Source: Clostridiales bacterium
GTDB taxonomy: Bacteria; Bacillota; Clostridia; Christensenellales; UBA1242
Length of the DNA stretch: 64,000 nucleotides
Assembly (NCBI GenBank): GCA_003524095.1
Contig: DOEE01000003.1
Location: 124,001 to 188,000 of the forward strand
Direction of reading: 5' to 3'
Shown: positions 8,926-16,795 of the stretch, piece by piece
How the letters are laid out: the number at the start of each line of letters is the position of its first letter
Position numbering within the stretch: the stretch's first letter is position 1
Position numbers and translations under genes: made by a program
The notes under the pieces: model-generated
Told to the model about the DNA's origin: nothing
What the model saw: only the letters and a program-made list of their open reading frames with translations
The model's database searches: none

Positions 8926-9309
8926 ATGGGAGAAAAAATTGAAAATAATATAGACCATGAAATTTATCAAAAATCACGTAGGCTTTTGAATAGTTTTGAT
9001 AAGGATTATTTGGATAGAATTAGAACGGGGAATACTATTACTTATGGCGAATCTCAACAAGCAAAATATTATCGTGAACTTGTTGAAAAATATTCTTCTA
9101 TCCCACATGATGCCAGAAAATTATACTGTCAAGCATTAATGCTTTCTAGTGAACTTAAAAATCCAAAGGACTCTACAAAAAGACAGCATAGAGAATGGAC
9201 TATTGCTCCGCATGTTATTGCAAATTGCGATTGTATTGTTGGTTACACTATGCACAGAGAAAATGAGATTCCAATGCAAATAATTAAACACGATGATTTT
9301 GAGAAATAA
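8926..9309 (+). CDS. Hypothetical protein, 127 residues
   Basis: Small soluble protein. The ATG at 8926 is 8 bases after AGGGG; an in-frame GTG at 8917 overlaps that site and is rejected. The C-terminal half is Cys- and His-containing (APHVIANCDCIVGYTMH) but lacks a clear metal-binding spacing. No family recognised. It is a monocistronic unit with a good promoter and a strong shared terminator. Confidence 0.6.
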   Translation: MGEKIENNIDHEIYQKSRRLLNSFDKDYLDRIRTGNTITYGESQQAKYYRELVEKYSSIPHDARKLYCQALMLSSELKNPKDSTKRQHREWTIAPHVIANCDCIVGYTMHRENEIPMQIIKHDDFEK

Positions 9310-9330
9310 ATAATTTAAATTTAGCAAATT

Positions 9331-9361
9331 AAAAAAAATGACCTAATTTAGGTCATTTTTT
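9331..9361. terminator. Bidirectional terminator between convergent genes
   Basis: An 11-base-pair perfect stem (AAATGACCTAA with TTAGGTCATTT), flanked by A and T runs, serves the upstream plus gene and the minus-strand glyQS. Confidence 0.85.
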
Positions 9362-9425
9362 GTATGTCAACTAAACAAAAAGTTTTCAAAAGTGTTTTTT
9401 ATATTGGACATTTGGGACTTAAAAT

Positions 9426-10799
9426 TTAGTTAAACTCAATTCTACTAGCAATATAACTTTCTAGTTCGTCGATATTTAATCTAATTTGTTCCATGGTGTC
9501 TCTATCTCTAATTGTAACTGTATTGTCTTCCAAAGTATCAAAGTCAATAGTTACTGAGAAAGGAACACCAATCTCATCTTGTCTACGATAACGTTTGCCA
9601 ATAGAACCCGATTCGTCATAGATACACATGAATTTTTTGGAAAGGTTATTGTATATTTCACAGGCTTTTTCGCTTAGATTTTTTTGAAGTGGCAAAACTG
9701 CTACTTTGTAAGGTGCAAGAGCAGGGTGAAGTTTGAGAACAACTCTTGTGTCTCCACCTTCCAAGGTTTCTTCGTTGTATGCTTCGGTCAAAACAGCGAG
9801 CATTAGTCTATCTGCACCAATTGAATATTCAATAACATTTGGAATGTATTTTTCGTTGGTGATAGGGTCAAGATAAAGCATGGATTTTCCGCTAAATTCT
9901 TGGTGTCTAGTCAAGTCATGCGTTGACCTATGATGTACACCATTAAGTTCACTCCAGCCCATAGGGAATAGATAGAAAATATCACAAGCGGCTTTAGCAT
10001 AAAATGCTAATTTTTCGTGGTCGTGGAATTTAAGATGTTCGGGTGCAAAGCCCAAATCTGTCAAAAATTTCATCGCTCTTTGTTTGTAGTCTTCATAAAA
10101 TTCAAAACTATCTGATTCTTTGCAAAATCTTTGTAATTCCATTTGTTCAAATTCAATAGTTCTAAATATAAAATTTCCCGGTGTTACTTCGTTTCGGAAA
10201 GATTTTCCAATTTGTGCAATTGCAAAAGGCACTTTGGCTCTCATGCTACGTTGAATATTAAGAAAGTTTACATATTCGCCTTGGCAGGTTTCTGGTCTTA
10301 GATAAACGACGTCTTTTTCGCCTTCCAAAGTTCCACGACTTGTCTCAAACATAAGTTTAAATTGTCTAATTGGTGTCCAATCAAAATTGCCACAATGTGG
10401 GCATTTAACTTTGTTTGTGTTTATGTATTCTTCCATTTGTTCGTTTGTCATTGCTTCGGCTGAAACTGTGCCTTTGGAGTGTTCTTCAATAAGATTATCT
10501 GCTCTAAATCTTTGCTTACAAGCCTTACAATCCATTTTTGGGTCACTAAAGTTTTGAGTGTGACCAGATGCTTCCCAAACTCTAGGATTCATAAGAATTG
10601 CTGCATCAACACCATAAGTTGATTTGTCTTCTTGAACAAATCTCTTCCACCAAGCACGTTTTAGATTGTTTTTGATTTCAACACCAACTGGACCATAGTC
10701 CCAAGTGTTTCCCATTCCGCCATAAATCTCACTTCCTTGAAAAATTATACCCCTGTTTTTGCAAAGGTTTACAATTTTGTCCATTGTTACTTTTGTCAT
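9426..10799 (-). CDS. glyQS: Glycyl-tRNA synthetase, single-chain (alpha2) type
   Basis: Class II aminoacyl-tRNA synthetase charging tRNA-Gly. The 457-residue chain starts with the NRGIIFQGSEIYGG segment and continues with WDYGPVG, the zinc-binding CKAC...CPHC insert, RPETCQGEYVNF (motif 2 region) and the C-terminal anticodon-binding domain (DESGSIGKRYRRQDEIGVPF). This is the eukaryote-like homodimeric type, not the alpha2beta2 GlyQ/GlyS type of Bacillus. The gene is monocistronic behind a T-box leader, so expression should rise when tRNA-Gly is uncharged. Start ATG follows AAGGAGAAC. Confidence 0.96.
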   Translation of the reverse strand: MTKVTMDKIVNLCKNRGIIFQGSEIYGGMGNTWDYGPVGVEIKNNLKRAWWKRFVQEDKSTYGVDAAILMNPRVWEASGHTQNFSDPKMDCKACKQRFRADNLIEEHSKGTVSAEAMTNEQMEEYINTNKVKCPHCGNFDWTPIRQFKLMFETSRGTLEGEKDVVYLRPETCQGEYVNFLNIQRSMRAKVPFAIAQIGKSFRNEVTPGNFIFRTIEFEQMELQRFCKESDSFEFYEDYKQRAMKFLTDLGFAPEHLKFHDHEKLAFYAKAACDIFYLFPMGWSELNGVHHRSTHDLTRHQEFSGKSMLYLDPITNEKYIPNVIEYSIGADRLMLAVLTEAYNEETLEGGDTRVVLKLHPALAPYKVAVLPLQKNLSEKACEIYNNLSKKFMCIYDESGSIGKRYRRQDEIGVPFSVTIDFDTLEDNTVTIRDRDTMEQIRLNIDELESYIASRIEFN

Positions 10800-10830
10800 A
10801 ATGTTCTCCTTAAAATTATTTTTATTTTAC

Positions 10831-11058
10831 AAAAAAATCCCTAAAACCAAAATACAACTTCATAAATATATTTACGAAAAAAAGTTTGGTTTTTAGGGAC
10901 GATATTTGACCGCGGTTCCACCCTAATTGATTAAAAATCCATCTTACTAGTTTTTGACAAGAACTTTTTTTGAAACTTGGATATTCATTTTAAATATCTT
11001 TCCTTGCAAGTCGCCACTTTGCTCAAATCGGAATTTTAGTTTTGGGATATGTAAAACT
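10831..11058 (-). promoter_or_regulatory. T-box riboswitch of glyQS
   Basis: On the minus strand the conserved AGGGTGGAACCGCG box lies at 10911-10924. It is followed by a terminator whose arms (10838-10852 and 10885-10899, 15 bases each) end in seven T. The base of Stem I can be drawn from 11053-11060 pairing with 10947-10954. A GGC triplet sits in a hairpin loop at 11006-11022 and could be the specifier, but this is not certain. Uncharged tRNA-Gly should stabilise the antiterminator. Confidence 0.93.
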
Positions 11059-11064
11059 AGCCAA

Positions 11065-11093
11065 AGTATAACACCAAACAACTTTTTTTGCAA
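11065..11093 (-). promoter_or_regulatory. SigA promoter of the glyQS T-box transcript
   Basis: Minus-strand TTGCAA, 17-base spacer, TATACT, just upstream of the T-box leader. Confidence 0.7.
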
Positions 11094-11152
11094 GGCTTTT
11101 TGAAAGTTTAACAAAAAATTATTTGGCTATTTTACAAAAGTCATTATTTTAT

Positions 11153-11181
11153 TTGAAATTTAAAACTAATTATGTTAATAT
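11153..11181 (+). promoter_or_regulatory. SigA promoter of the P-type ATPase transcript
   Basis: TTGAAA, 17-base spacer, TAATAT; predicted start at about 11188, leaving a 136-base leader before the ATPase ATG. Confidence 0.6.
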
Positions 11182-11207
11182 ATTGTAATGTAGAAGGGAT
11201 ACTTTCT

Positions 11208-11246
11208 TTGAACATTAAACTTCAAGAACCGCCACCATTTTTTTGA
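11208..11246 (+). CDS. Putative 12-residue leader peptide with EPPP
   Basis: TTG start 9 bases after AAGGG, encoding MNIKLQEPPPFF and a TGA stop. Three consecutive Pro codons after Glu would slow ribosomes or, as known for E. coli MgtL, make them sensitive to low magnesium. The Pro codons form the 5' arm of a hairpin. It lies in the leader of a P-type cation ATPase. The call rests on position, ribosome site and peptide content only; expression is unproven. Confidence 0.45.
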   Translation: MNIKLQEPPPFF

Positions 11247-11270
11247 TTTCTCAAAATTTGTGTGGCAGTT
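11227..11270 (+). promoter_or_regulatory. Leader hairpin overlapping the EPPP codons
   Basis: AACCGCCAC at 11227-11235 pairs with GTGGCAGTT at 11262-11270 (8 of 9 positions, one C-A mismatch). Ribosome position on the short ORF would decide whether it forms. Confidence 0.4.
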
Positions 11271-11323
11271 ATAATTTGAAATTAGGTTTTTTAAAAAAAC
11301 TATTAAATATAAAAGGAAAATCA

Positions 11324-13981
11324 ATGAGTAACACAAAAGGAAAAAAATCTAGGACAAAAAAGTCTTTGGCTAAGTCGAAAGCAAAAAATTCCTTGCCTAA
11401 AACTGACAAAAAAGACACAGAAAATATAGCCAAAAAGACAGTGCAAGAAGAAAAGCAAAATATTTTGCTTGATGCCGAAGCAATTGTAGATGATTCTCAA
11501 GAAATAACATCGCACGAAGAGAACGAGCACAAAAGCAAAAAAGAAGTGGTTATCAAAGCTCCTAGGATAATTCCTAAGGAAGAAGAAAAGAAGCCAAAAT
11601 CCAAAAAGAAAAAAGACAAGGCTATTGAAATCGAAAGATATAATCCACAAGTTAAAACCGGTCTTAGTTATGACCAAGTACTCAAAAGACAGGAAGAAAA
11701 ACTTGTCAATGTAGTTGAGTCAAAAAATACAAAGACTTATAGGGCAATAATTTTTGGAAACTTGTTTTCGTTCTTTAACTTGCTTTGTTTGCTTGTCGCT
11801 GTTGCACTAATTTCGGTTGGGGCTTGGGGCGACTGCCTATTTATGTTTATCGTGCTTGCAAATACTCTTATTGGCATGATTCAAGAAATCAAGGCAAAAA
11901 AGACAATAGAAAAAATCAGTCTTGTTTCGTCACCGACAGCAACAGTCATAAGAGACAAGATGGAAAGCAAAATTCCAGTAAGCGAACTTGTGCTTGATGA
12001 TATAATGATTTTGCAAACTGGCAAGCAAATTTGTGCCGATAGTATAGTTTTGGAAGGAACTGTCGAAGTCAATGAAAGTTTGCTTACGGGTGAAAGTGTT
12101 GCTGTCAAAAAGACCAAGGGCGACATACTATATAGCGGAAGCTTTGTTGTTGGTGGAAAGTGTTATGCCAAGGTTGACAAAGTTGGAAACGATACATATA
12201 CAGCCAAACTTGCTGCTCAAGCAAAACAATACAAAAAGCCAAAAAGCGAACTTATGGGGACTTTGAATACGATTATTACAATAATTGGTATTATAATTAT
12301 CCCACTATCAATTTTGATGTTCAAAAATAACTATGATTTGCTTGGAAGCGATAATTCAACTGCCGAAATTATTCGAAGAACAGCGGGTTCAATGATTGGA
12401 ATGATTCCTGCTGGCATGTTCTTGCTTACTTCGATGGCTTTGGCAGTAGGTGTTATTAAACTAGCAAAAAAGCGAACTTTGGTTCAAGATTTGTATTCTA
12501 TTGAAATGCTTGCAAGGGCAGATGTGTTGTGCCTAGACAAAACAGGCACAATAACTGACGGAACCATGAAAGTAAACAACGTAATTCAAATCAAAACCGA
12601 CATGAAACATACTCTTGACCATTTAATTGGCTCAATGCTTACCGCTTTGGATGATAACAACCAAACTAGTAGAGCACTTATTACTCACTTTGGATATTCC
12701 AAAGACATGACCGCATCACATGTTTTGCCATTCAATTCAACACGAAAAATGAGTGGAGTAACATTTACAAATGGCGAAACATATGTGTTTGGAGCACCTG
12801 AATATGTTTTGAAGACAAAAAATGCCCAAGTGGATAACTTGGTCAAAACTTATGCTAGCAAAGGTTTCAGAGTCTTGTTATTTGCTCAATGCGATGGAAC
12901 TTTGAAAGATGACAAAATTCCGCCAAAGAGAGAGCCGGTGGCAATAGTTGTAATTGAAGACCATATTAGAGAAGATGCGATGGAAACTATTGCATGGTTC
13001 AAGGAAAATGGTGTAGATATTAAGATTATATCTGGAGATAACCCAATTACAGTTAGCGAAGTTAGTCGTCGTGTAGGTGTGGAAAATGCAGATAGATACA
13101 TAAGTCTTGAAGGGCTTAGTCAACAACAAGTTATAGATGCTGCGGACAACTATACAATATTTGGACGTGTTAGTCCCGAGCAAAAATGTATACTAGTCAA
13201 AGCACTCAAAGCCAAAGGCCACAAGGTTGCTATGACTGGTGATGGTGTCAACGATATTTTGGCACTCAAGGAAGCCGATTGTAGTGTTGCAATGGCGAGT
13301 GGTTCGGAAGCGACTAGACTTGTTAGTAACTTAGTACTATTGGATAGCAACTTTTCGTCAATGCCATCGGTGGTTGCCGAAGGTAGGCGTGTTATTAACA
13401 ATATTCAAAAGTCATCATCGCTATTCTTGATGAAAACTATTTATACAATATTGCTATCAATTTTCTACATAATCATTGGTCAGTTGTATCCATTTACAAC
13501 AAGACAGGTATTATTGCTTGAAACCTTAGTTATTGGTGTGCCTTCGTTCTTCCTTGCATTACAACCGAACAACGAAAAAATCAAGGGTAAGTTCTTGTCC
13601 AATTTGTTGTCAAAATCTTTGCCGGGGGCTTTAATATTATTTATTAATGTTATTGCTTGTTACTTATTTGATTTGGCGCTAGGAACAGATGGACAGTTCC
13701 AAACAATGGCATCTTTGTCTATTACATTTGTAGGACTTCTTGTACTATTTAGACTATGTAAGCCATTTGATGTATTTAGAGGAATTATGTTTGCGTGCAT
13801 GGTTACTTTGTGTGTAGCAATACTTTCTGTTAAGTCTTGGGCAAGTTTCTTTGAATATGTTCCACTAAACTTAACTAATATTTTATTTATAATTTGTGTT
13901 GTGCTAGTTTCATATCCAGTTTATGATGGAATTGTTAAAGGACTTGACAAATTAATTTATGGCAATGCAAAAAAACAGTAA
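11324..13981 (+). CDS. HAD-IC P-type cation-transporting ATPase
   Basis: 885 residues from the ATG after AAAAGG. The first 120 residues are a Lys-rich, probably disordered tail that is unusual for the family. Then come a first membrane pair, the actuator domain with LLTGESV, a TM4 segment with the motif GMIPAGMFLLTSMAL, the phosphorylation site CLDKTGTITDG, the hinge motif MTGDGVNDILALKEAD, and six C-terminal membrane helices. The TM4 IPAG motif and length resemble the CtpE-type (calcium-linked) group more than soft-metal pumps, which carry CPx. The ion is not certain; magnesium or calcium is possible. The leader holds a candidate regulatory peptide. Confidence 0.88.
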   Translation: MSNTKGKKSRTKKSLAKSKAKNSLPKTDKKDTENIAKKTVQEEKQNILLDAEAIVDDSQEITSHEENEHKSKKEVVIKAPRIIPKEEEKKPKSKKKKDKAIEIERYNPQVKTGLSYDQVLKRQEEKLVNVVESKNTKTYRAIIFGNLFSFFNLLCLLVAVALISVGAWGDCLFMFIVLANTLIGMIQEIKAKKTIEKISLVSSPTATVIRDKMESKIPVSELVLDDIMILQTGKQICADSIVLEGTVEVNESLLTGESVAVKKTKGDILYSGSFVVGGKCYAKVDKVGNDTYTAKLAAQAKQYKKPKSELMGTLNTIITIIGIIIIPLSILMFKNNYDLLGSDNSTAEIIRRTAGSMIGMIPAGMFLLTSMALAVGVIKLAKKRTLVQDLYSIEMLARADVLCLDKTGTITDGTMKVNNVIQIKTDMKHTLDHLIGSMLTALDDNNQTSRALITHFGYSKDMTASHVLPFNSTRKMSGVTFTNGETYVFGAPEYVLKTKNAQVDNLVKTYASKGFRVLLFAQCDGTLKDDKIPPKREPVAIVVIEDHIREDAMETIAWFKENGVDIKIISGDNPITVSEVSRRVGVENADRYISLEGLSQQQVIDAADNYTIFGRVSPEQKCILVKALKAKGHKVAMTGDGVNDILALKEADCSVAMASGSEATRLVSNLVLLDSNFSSMPSVVAEGRRVINNIQKSSSLFLMKTIYTILLSIFYIIIGQLYPFTTRQVLLLETLVIGVPSFFLALQPNNEKIKGKFLSNLLSKSLPGALILFINVIACYLFDLALGTDGQFQTMASLSITFVGLLVLFRLCKPFDVFRGIMFACMVTLCVAILSVKSWASFFEYVPLNLTNILFIICVVLVSYPVYDGIVKGLDKLIYGNAKKQ

Positions 13982-13991
13982 GGAAATTTAA

Positions 13992-14909
13992 ATGAACAAA
14001 TACATATCAGTTGATGCTATTGAAAAAAAACAAGAAAGAGATTTAAACAAATTCGTTTTTGATACCGAGAGTAGATATAGGGGGCAGTTATTTACACTTG
14101 CAAACAAAATTTTGACGAAAAACAATGTTAAAATAGTCTTGCTTTGTGGACCTAGTTGTGCAGGAAAAACAACAACTGCCAAACTTTTGAAACAAATACT
14201 TGAATTAAAGGGACGTGTTGTAGATGTTATATCCATGGACGATTTCTTTATTGATTTAGACAAACGAAAACCACTTCCTAACGGAAAACCAGATTTTGAT
14301 AGTCCAGACATACTCGATTATGAACTTATGAAAGAGTGCTTTTCAAAATACTTCGGTGGCGAAGATGTTAAGTTTCCAGAATACGACTTCAAACAAAGCA
14401 AGTCAATCCATGATGCCAAGCCTTACAAATACAAATTTAATTCGATTGTAATTTTTGAAGGAATACACGTTTTGAATCCTAGAGTTCTCAAGAGTTTGGG
14501 AACATCAAATTATTTCAAAATTTATGTGAGTCCACTTCAGTCTTTCAAAAATGACAAATTCCAATTGTCGTCCAAAAATTTAAGACTTCTCAGAAGATGT
14601 ATAAGAGATATTGATAGACGTAACACTATGCCCAAGAAAACTTGCGAAATTTGGCCGGAAGTAACGGCTGTCGAAGAGCAATTTATTGAGCCATATAGAA
14701 CCAAAGTGGATTATTTTGTAGATACAATGCACGAATATGAACTCTGTGTCTACAAGTCCGAAGTGGAAAGATTTGTAAGAGAAGATAGGGTTAAGATTGA
14801 CGATATTCCTTTCTATAGTCTATTCAAAAATCTTACACCAATATCCAAAGATATTATTCCAGATACCTCACTTATGTGGGAATTTGTAACCAAGGATAAA
14901 GACAAGTAA
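13992..14909 (+). CDS. Uridine kinase / phosphoribulokinase-family nucleoside kinase
   Basis: 305 residues. The Walker A loop GPSCAGKTTTAK lies near residue 57, followed by the MDDFFIDLDKRKPLPNGKPD segment typical of uridine kinases (DDFY...PDFDSPD) and VIFEGIHVLN. It lacks the N-terminal TGS domain found in longer clostridial uridine-kinase fusions. It probably phosphorylates uridine or cytidine in pyrimidine salvage. It follows the ATPase gene by 10 bases with an AAGGA site, so the two are likely co-transcribed. The substrate is inferred from family similarity only. Confidence 0.82.
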   Translation: MNKYISVDAIEKKQERDLNKFVFDTESRYRGQLFTLANKILTKNNVKIVLLCGPSCAGKTTTAKLLKQILELKGRVVDVISMDDFFIDLDKRKPLPNGKPDFDSPDILDYELMKECFSKYFGGEDVKFPEYDFKQSKSIHDAKPYKYKFNSIVIFEGIHVLNPRVLKSLGTSNYFKIYVSPLQSFKNDKFQLSSKNLRLLRRCIRDIDRRNTMPKKTCEIWPEVTAVEEQFIEPYRTKVDYFVDTMHEYELCVYKSEVERFVREDRVKIDDIPFYSLFKNLTPISKDIIPDTSLMWEFVTKDKDK

Positions 14910-14914
14910 ATTAG

Positions 14915-14951
14915 AAAGATGTTTGCTTTTGCAGACGTCTTTTGTTTTTTA
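14915..14951 (+). terminator. Rho-independent terminator after the kinase gene
   Basis: Stem AAAGATGTTTGC with GCAGACGTCTTT (12 pairs, G-T wobbles) followed by TTTGTTTTTT. Confidence 0.85.
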
Positions 14952-15008
14952 TAATCATTTAGTCCGCATTTTCCAAAAATATCCATTATATAATTTGTCT
15001 AATTTCCC

Positions 15009-15037
15009 TTTACAAAATGTAAGCCCAGTGCTATACT
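15009..15037 (+). promoter_or_regulatory. SigA promoter of dinB
   Basis: TTTACA, 17-base spacer, TATACT. The predicted start falls at about 15044, inside the adjacent LexA box. Confidence 0.75.
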
Positions 15038-15041
15038 TTTA

Positions 15042-15057
15042 TAGAACAAATGTTCTA
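15042..15057 (+). promoter_or_regulatory. LexA (SOS) operator of dinB
   Basis: TAGAAC-AAAT-GTTCTA, an inverted repeat with 6-base arms fitting the Firmicute GAAC-N4-GTTC LexA box. It overlaps the transcription start of the dinB promoter, a classical repressor position. Confidence 0.85.
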
Positions 15058-15155
15058 CTATGTCAAAACATATCGGTATAACCATATACTTTTTTGAAAA
15101 TATACTGATTTGGCGATTTTGGGTGTATCTAAGTAAATGGAAAGGAAGAGAATTT

Positions 15156-16406
15156 ATGGGAAGATTTATACTCCATAGTGACCTTAATAATTTTTATGCA
15201 AGTGTTGAGAGTTTGTACAATCCTAGTGTTCGAAACAAGGCGGTTGTTGTGGTTGGAGATGAAGAAAAAAGACATGGAATAGTTCTTGCCAAAAATTATA
15301 TAGCCAAAGCATACAATATTAAGACGGGAGATACTGTTTGGGAGGCTCGACAAAAGTGCAAGGGCGAACTTGTGTGCTTGCCTGCAAGATTTGAACTGTA
15401 TCTTTACATAAGCAAATTAGTCAAGGATATTTATAGAGAGTATTCAGATAGGGTCGAGAGTTTTGGAATTGATGAGGCATGGATAGATATATCTCATTTG
15501 GCTCAAGACTTTGACCAAGCCGAAAAGATTGCTAACAACATAAGGGCTAGGATAATTGCCGAAATAGGGCTAACTGTGAGCATAGGTGTTAGTTTTAATA
15601 AGGTCTTTGCCAAACTTGGAAGCGATATAAAAAAACCGAATGCAGTTACAACCATAACACCCCAAAATTACAAAGATTTAATTTGGGGGTTGCCAGCAAG
15701 TGACCTTTTGTATGTTGGAAGAGCAACGACCAAAAAATTTGAAAAAGCAGGAATAAGAACTATTGGCGACTTGGCTGTGGCGGACAAAAAATATCTAAAA
15801 ATTACACTTGGCAAAATGGGACAGGTCTTGTATGATTTTGCAAACGGACTAGATAATACCGAAGTGACAAGCATATTCAAGACTGAAAAAATCAAATCGT
15901 TTGGAAATAGTACAACTTGCCCAATCGACTTGAGTACAAACGAGCAAGTCAAGAGTGTAATATATTTGCTAGCAGAAAGCGTTGCCGAAAGAATGAAGAA
16001 AAAAGATGCATATGCTAGTTGTGTGTGTCTTTGGGTCAAGGATACCAACTTGCAGTCGTTTGAAAGACAAATCGCACTTAATAATCCGACAAACGTGTCA
16101 CTAGATATTGCCCAGCATGCTTATAGACTTTTTTTGGAACATTACGATTGGAGTTTGGATGTTAGAGCGTTGGGTGTAAGAGTTACAAATTTGTGCGAGG
16201 GTAAGATTCAAGAGGATATTTTTCATATAGGACAAAATTTGGAAAAACAACAAAAGTTGGAAAATACTATAGAGAATTTAAGGTCAAGATTTGGGTATAA
16301 TATTATAAGACGAGCAAATATTTTGGAAAATGAAAATTTGGCAACATTAAACCCTACAACTGAGACACATATAATACATCCGGTGGGATTTTTTAAGCCT
16401 ATATAA
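15156..16406 (+). CDS. dinB: DNA polymerase IV (Y family)
   Basis: Error-prone translesion polymerase. The ATG at 15156 follows AAGGAAGAG and gives the family's expected beginning, with LHSDLNNFYASVE containing a catalytic Asp and a Tyr steric gate. FGIDEAWID carries the other catalytic Asp-Glu. The helix-hairpin-helix thumb (GIRTIGDLA) and the little-finger domain follow; total 416 residues. In-frame sequence upstream overlaps the promoter and operator and is not coding. Regulation by LexA is shown by the operator at the transcription start. A small ORF follows on the same transcript. Confidence 0.93.
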   Translation: MGRFILHSDLNNFYASVESLYNPSVRNKAVVVVGDEEKRHGIVLAKNYIAKAYNIKTGDTVWEARQKCKGELVCLPARFELYLYISKLVKDIYREYSDRVESFGIDEAWIDISHLAQDFDQAEKIANNIRARIIAEIGLTVSIGVSFNKVFAKLGSDIKKPNAVTTITPQNYKDLIWGLPASDLLYVGRATTKKFEKAGIRTIGDLAVADKKYLKITLGKMGQVLYDFANGLDNTEVTSIFKTEKIKSFGNSTTCPIDLSTNEQVKSVIYLLAESVAERMKKKDAYASCVCLWVKDTNLQSFERQIALNNPTNVSLDIAQHAYRLFLEHYDWSLDVRALGVRVTNLCEGKIQEDIFHIGQNLEKQQKLENTIENLRSRFGYNIIRRANILENENLATLNPTTETHIIHPVGFFKPI

Positions 16407-16432
16407 AATACTTGGGAAAGCGGGTGGAAGAC

Positions 16433-16663
16433 ATGAACAAAAAATACGTCAAAGTAACTGTCGAAATTGACGAAAACGGAAAGAAAAAGCCATTGACAAT
16501 TGACTTCGACGGAAAAATATTTAATATAGACAAGGTGCTTGATTGTAGACCTGCAGTATCAATGAAGGTAGGCGGACTAGGGGATAGATATACGGTGAGA
16601 ATTTGTAGGCATGAGACATACTTGTTTAACGAGAGAAACAAGTGGTTTGTTGAAGAAAAATAA
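16433..16663 (+). CDS. Small protein downstream of dinB
   Basis: 76 residues from an ATG preceded by GGTGG; a TTG at 16412 is an alternative start. Basic, single-domain, probably beta-rich (YVKVTVEIDENGKKKPLTI, RYTVRICRHETYLF). It lies 26 bases after dinB without an intervening promoter, so it should be SOS-induced with it. No family recognised. It is distinct from the YolD-like proteins often beside Y-family polymerases. Confidence 0.6.
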   Translation: MNKKYVKVTVEIDENGKKKPLTIDFDGKIFNIDKVLDCRPAVSMKVGGLGDRYTVRICRHETYLFNERNKWFVEEK

Positions 16664-16705
16664 AATTATATGTATAATATCCAAAATAATGTGTAAACTA
16701 AAAAT

Positions 16706-16777
16706 AAGATAAGGATATAACCTTATCTTCTAGCGAGAAATCAAGGGCAAGGATGTTTGTATCCTTGCCCTTTCTCG
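16706..16777. terminator. Tandem hairpins between convergent genes
   Basis: Hairpin 1 is a perfect 9-pair stem (16706-16714 with 16721-16729). Hairpin 2 is a perfect 12-pair GC-rich stem (16743-16754 with 16761-16772), extended by CGAGAAA with TTTCTCG. There is no long T run, so termination strength is uncertain, but it separates the dinB unit from the minus-strand peptidase. Confidence 0.6.
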
Positions 16778-16795
16778 TGTTATATGATTTTCAAA

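Noticed and set aside
11321..11677. 118-codon antisense frame at the start of the P-type ATPase gene
   Set aside because: Phe/Leu-rich translation is the reverse of the Lys-rich coding tail; no start signals.
15060..15155. Upstream extension of dinB by 32 codons
   Set aside because: It overlaps the promoter-proximal LexA operator and lacks a ribosome site; the family start is at 15156.
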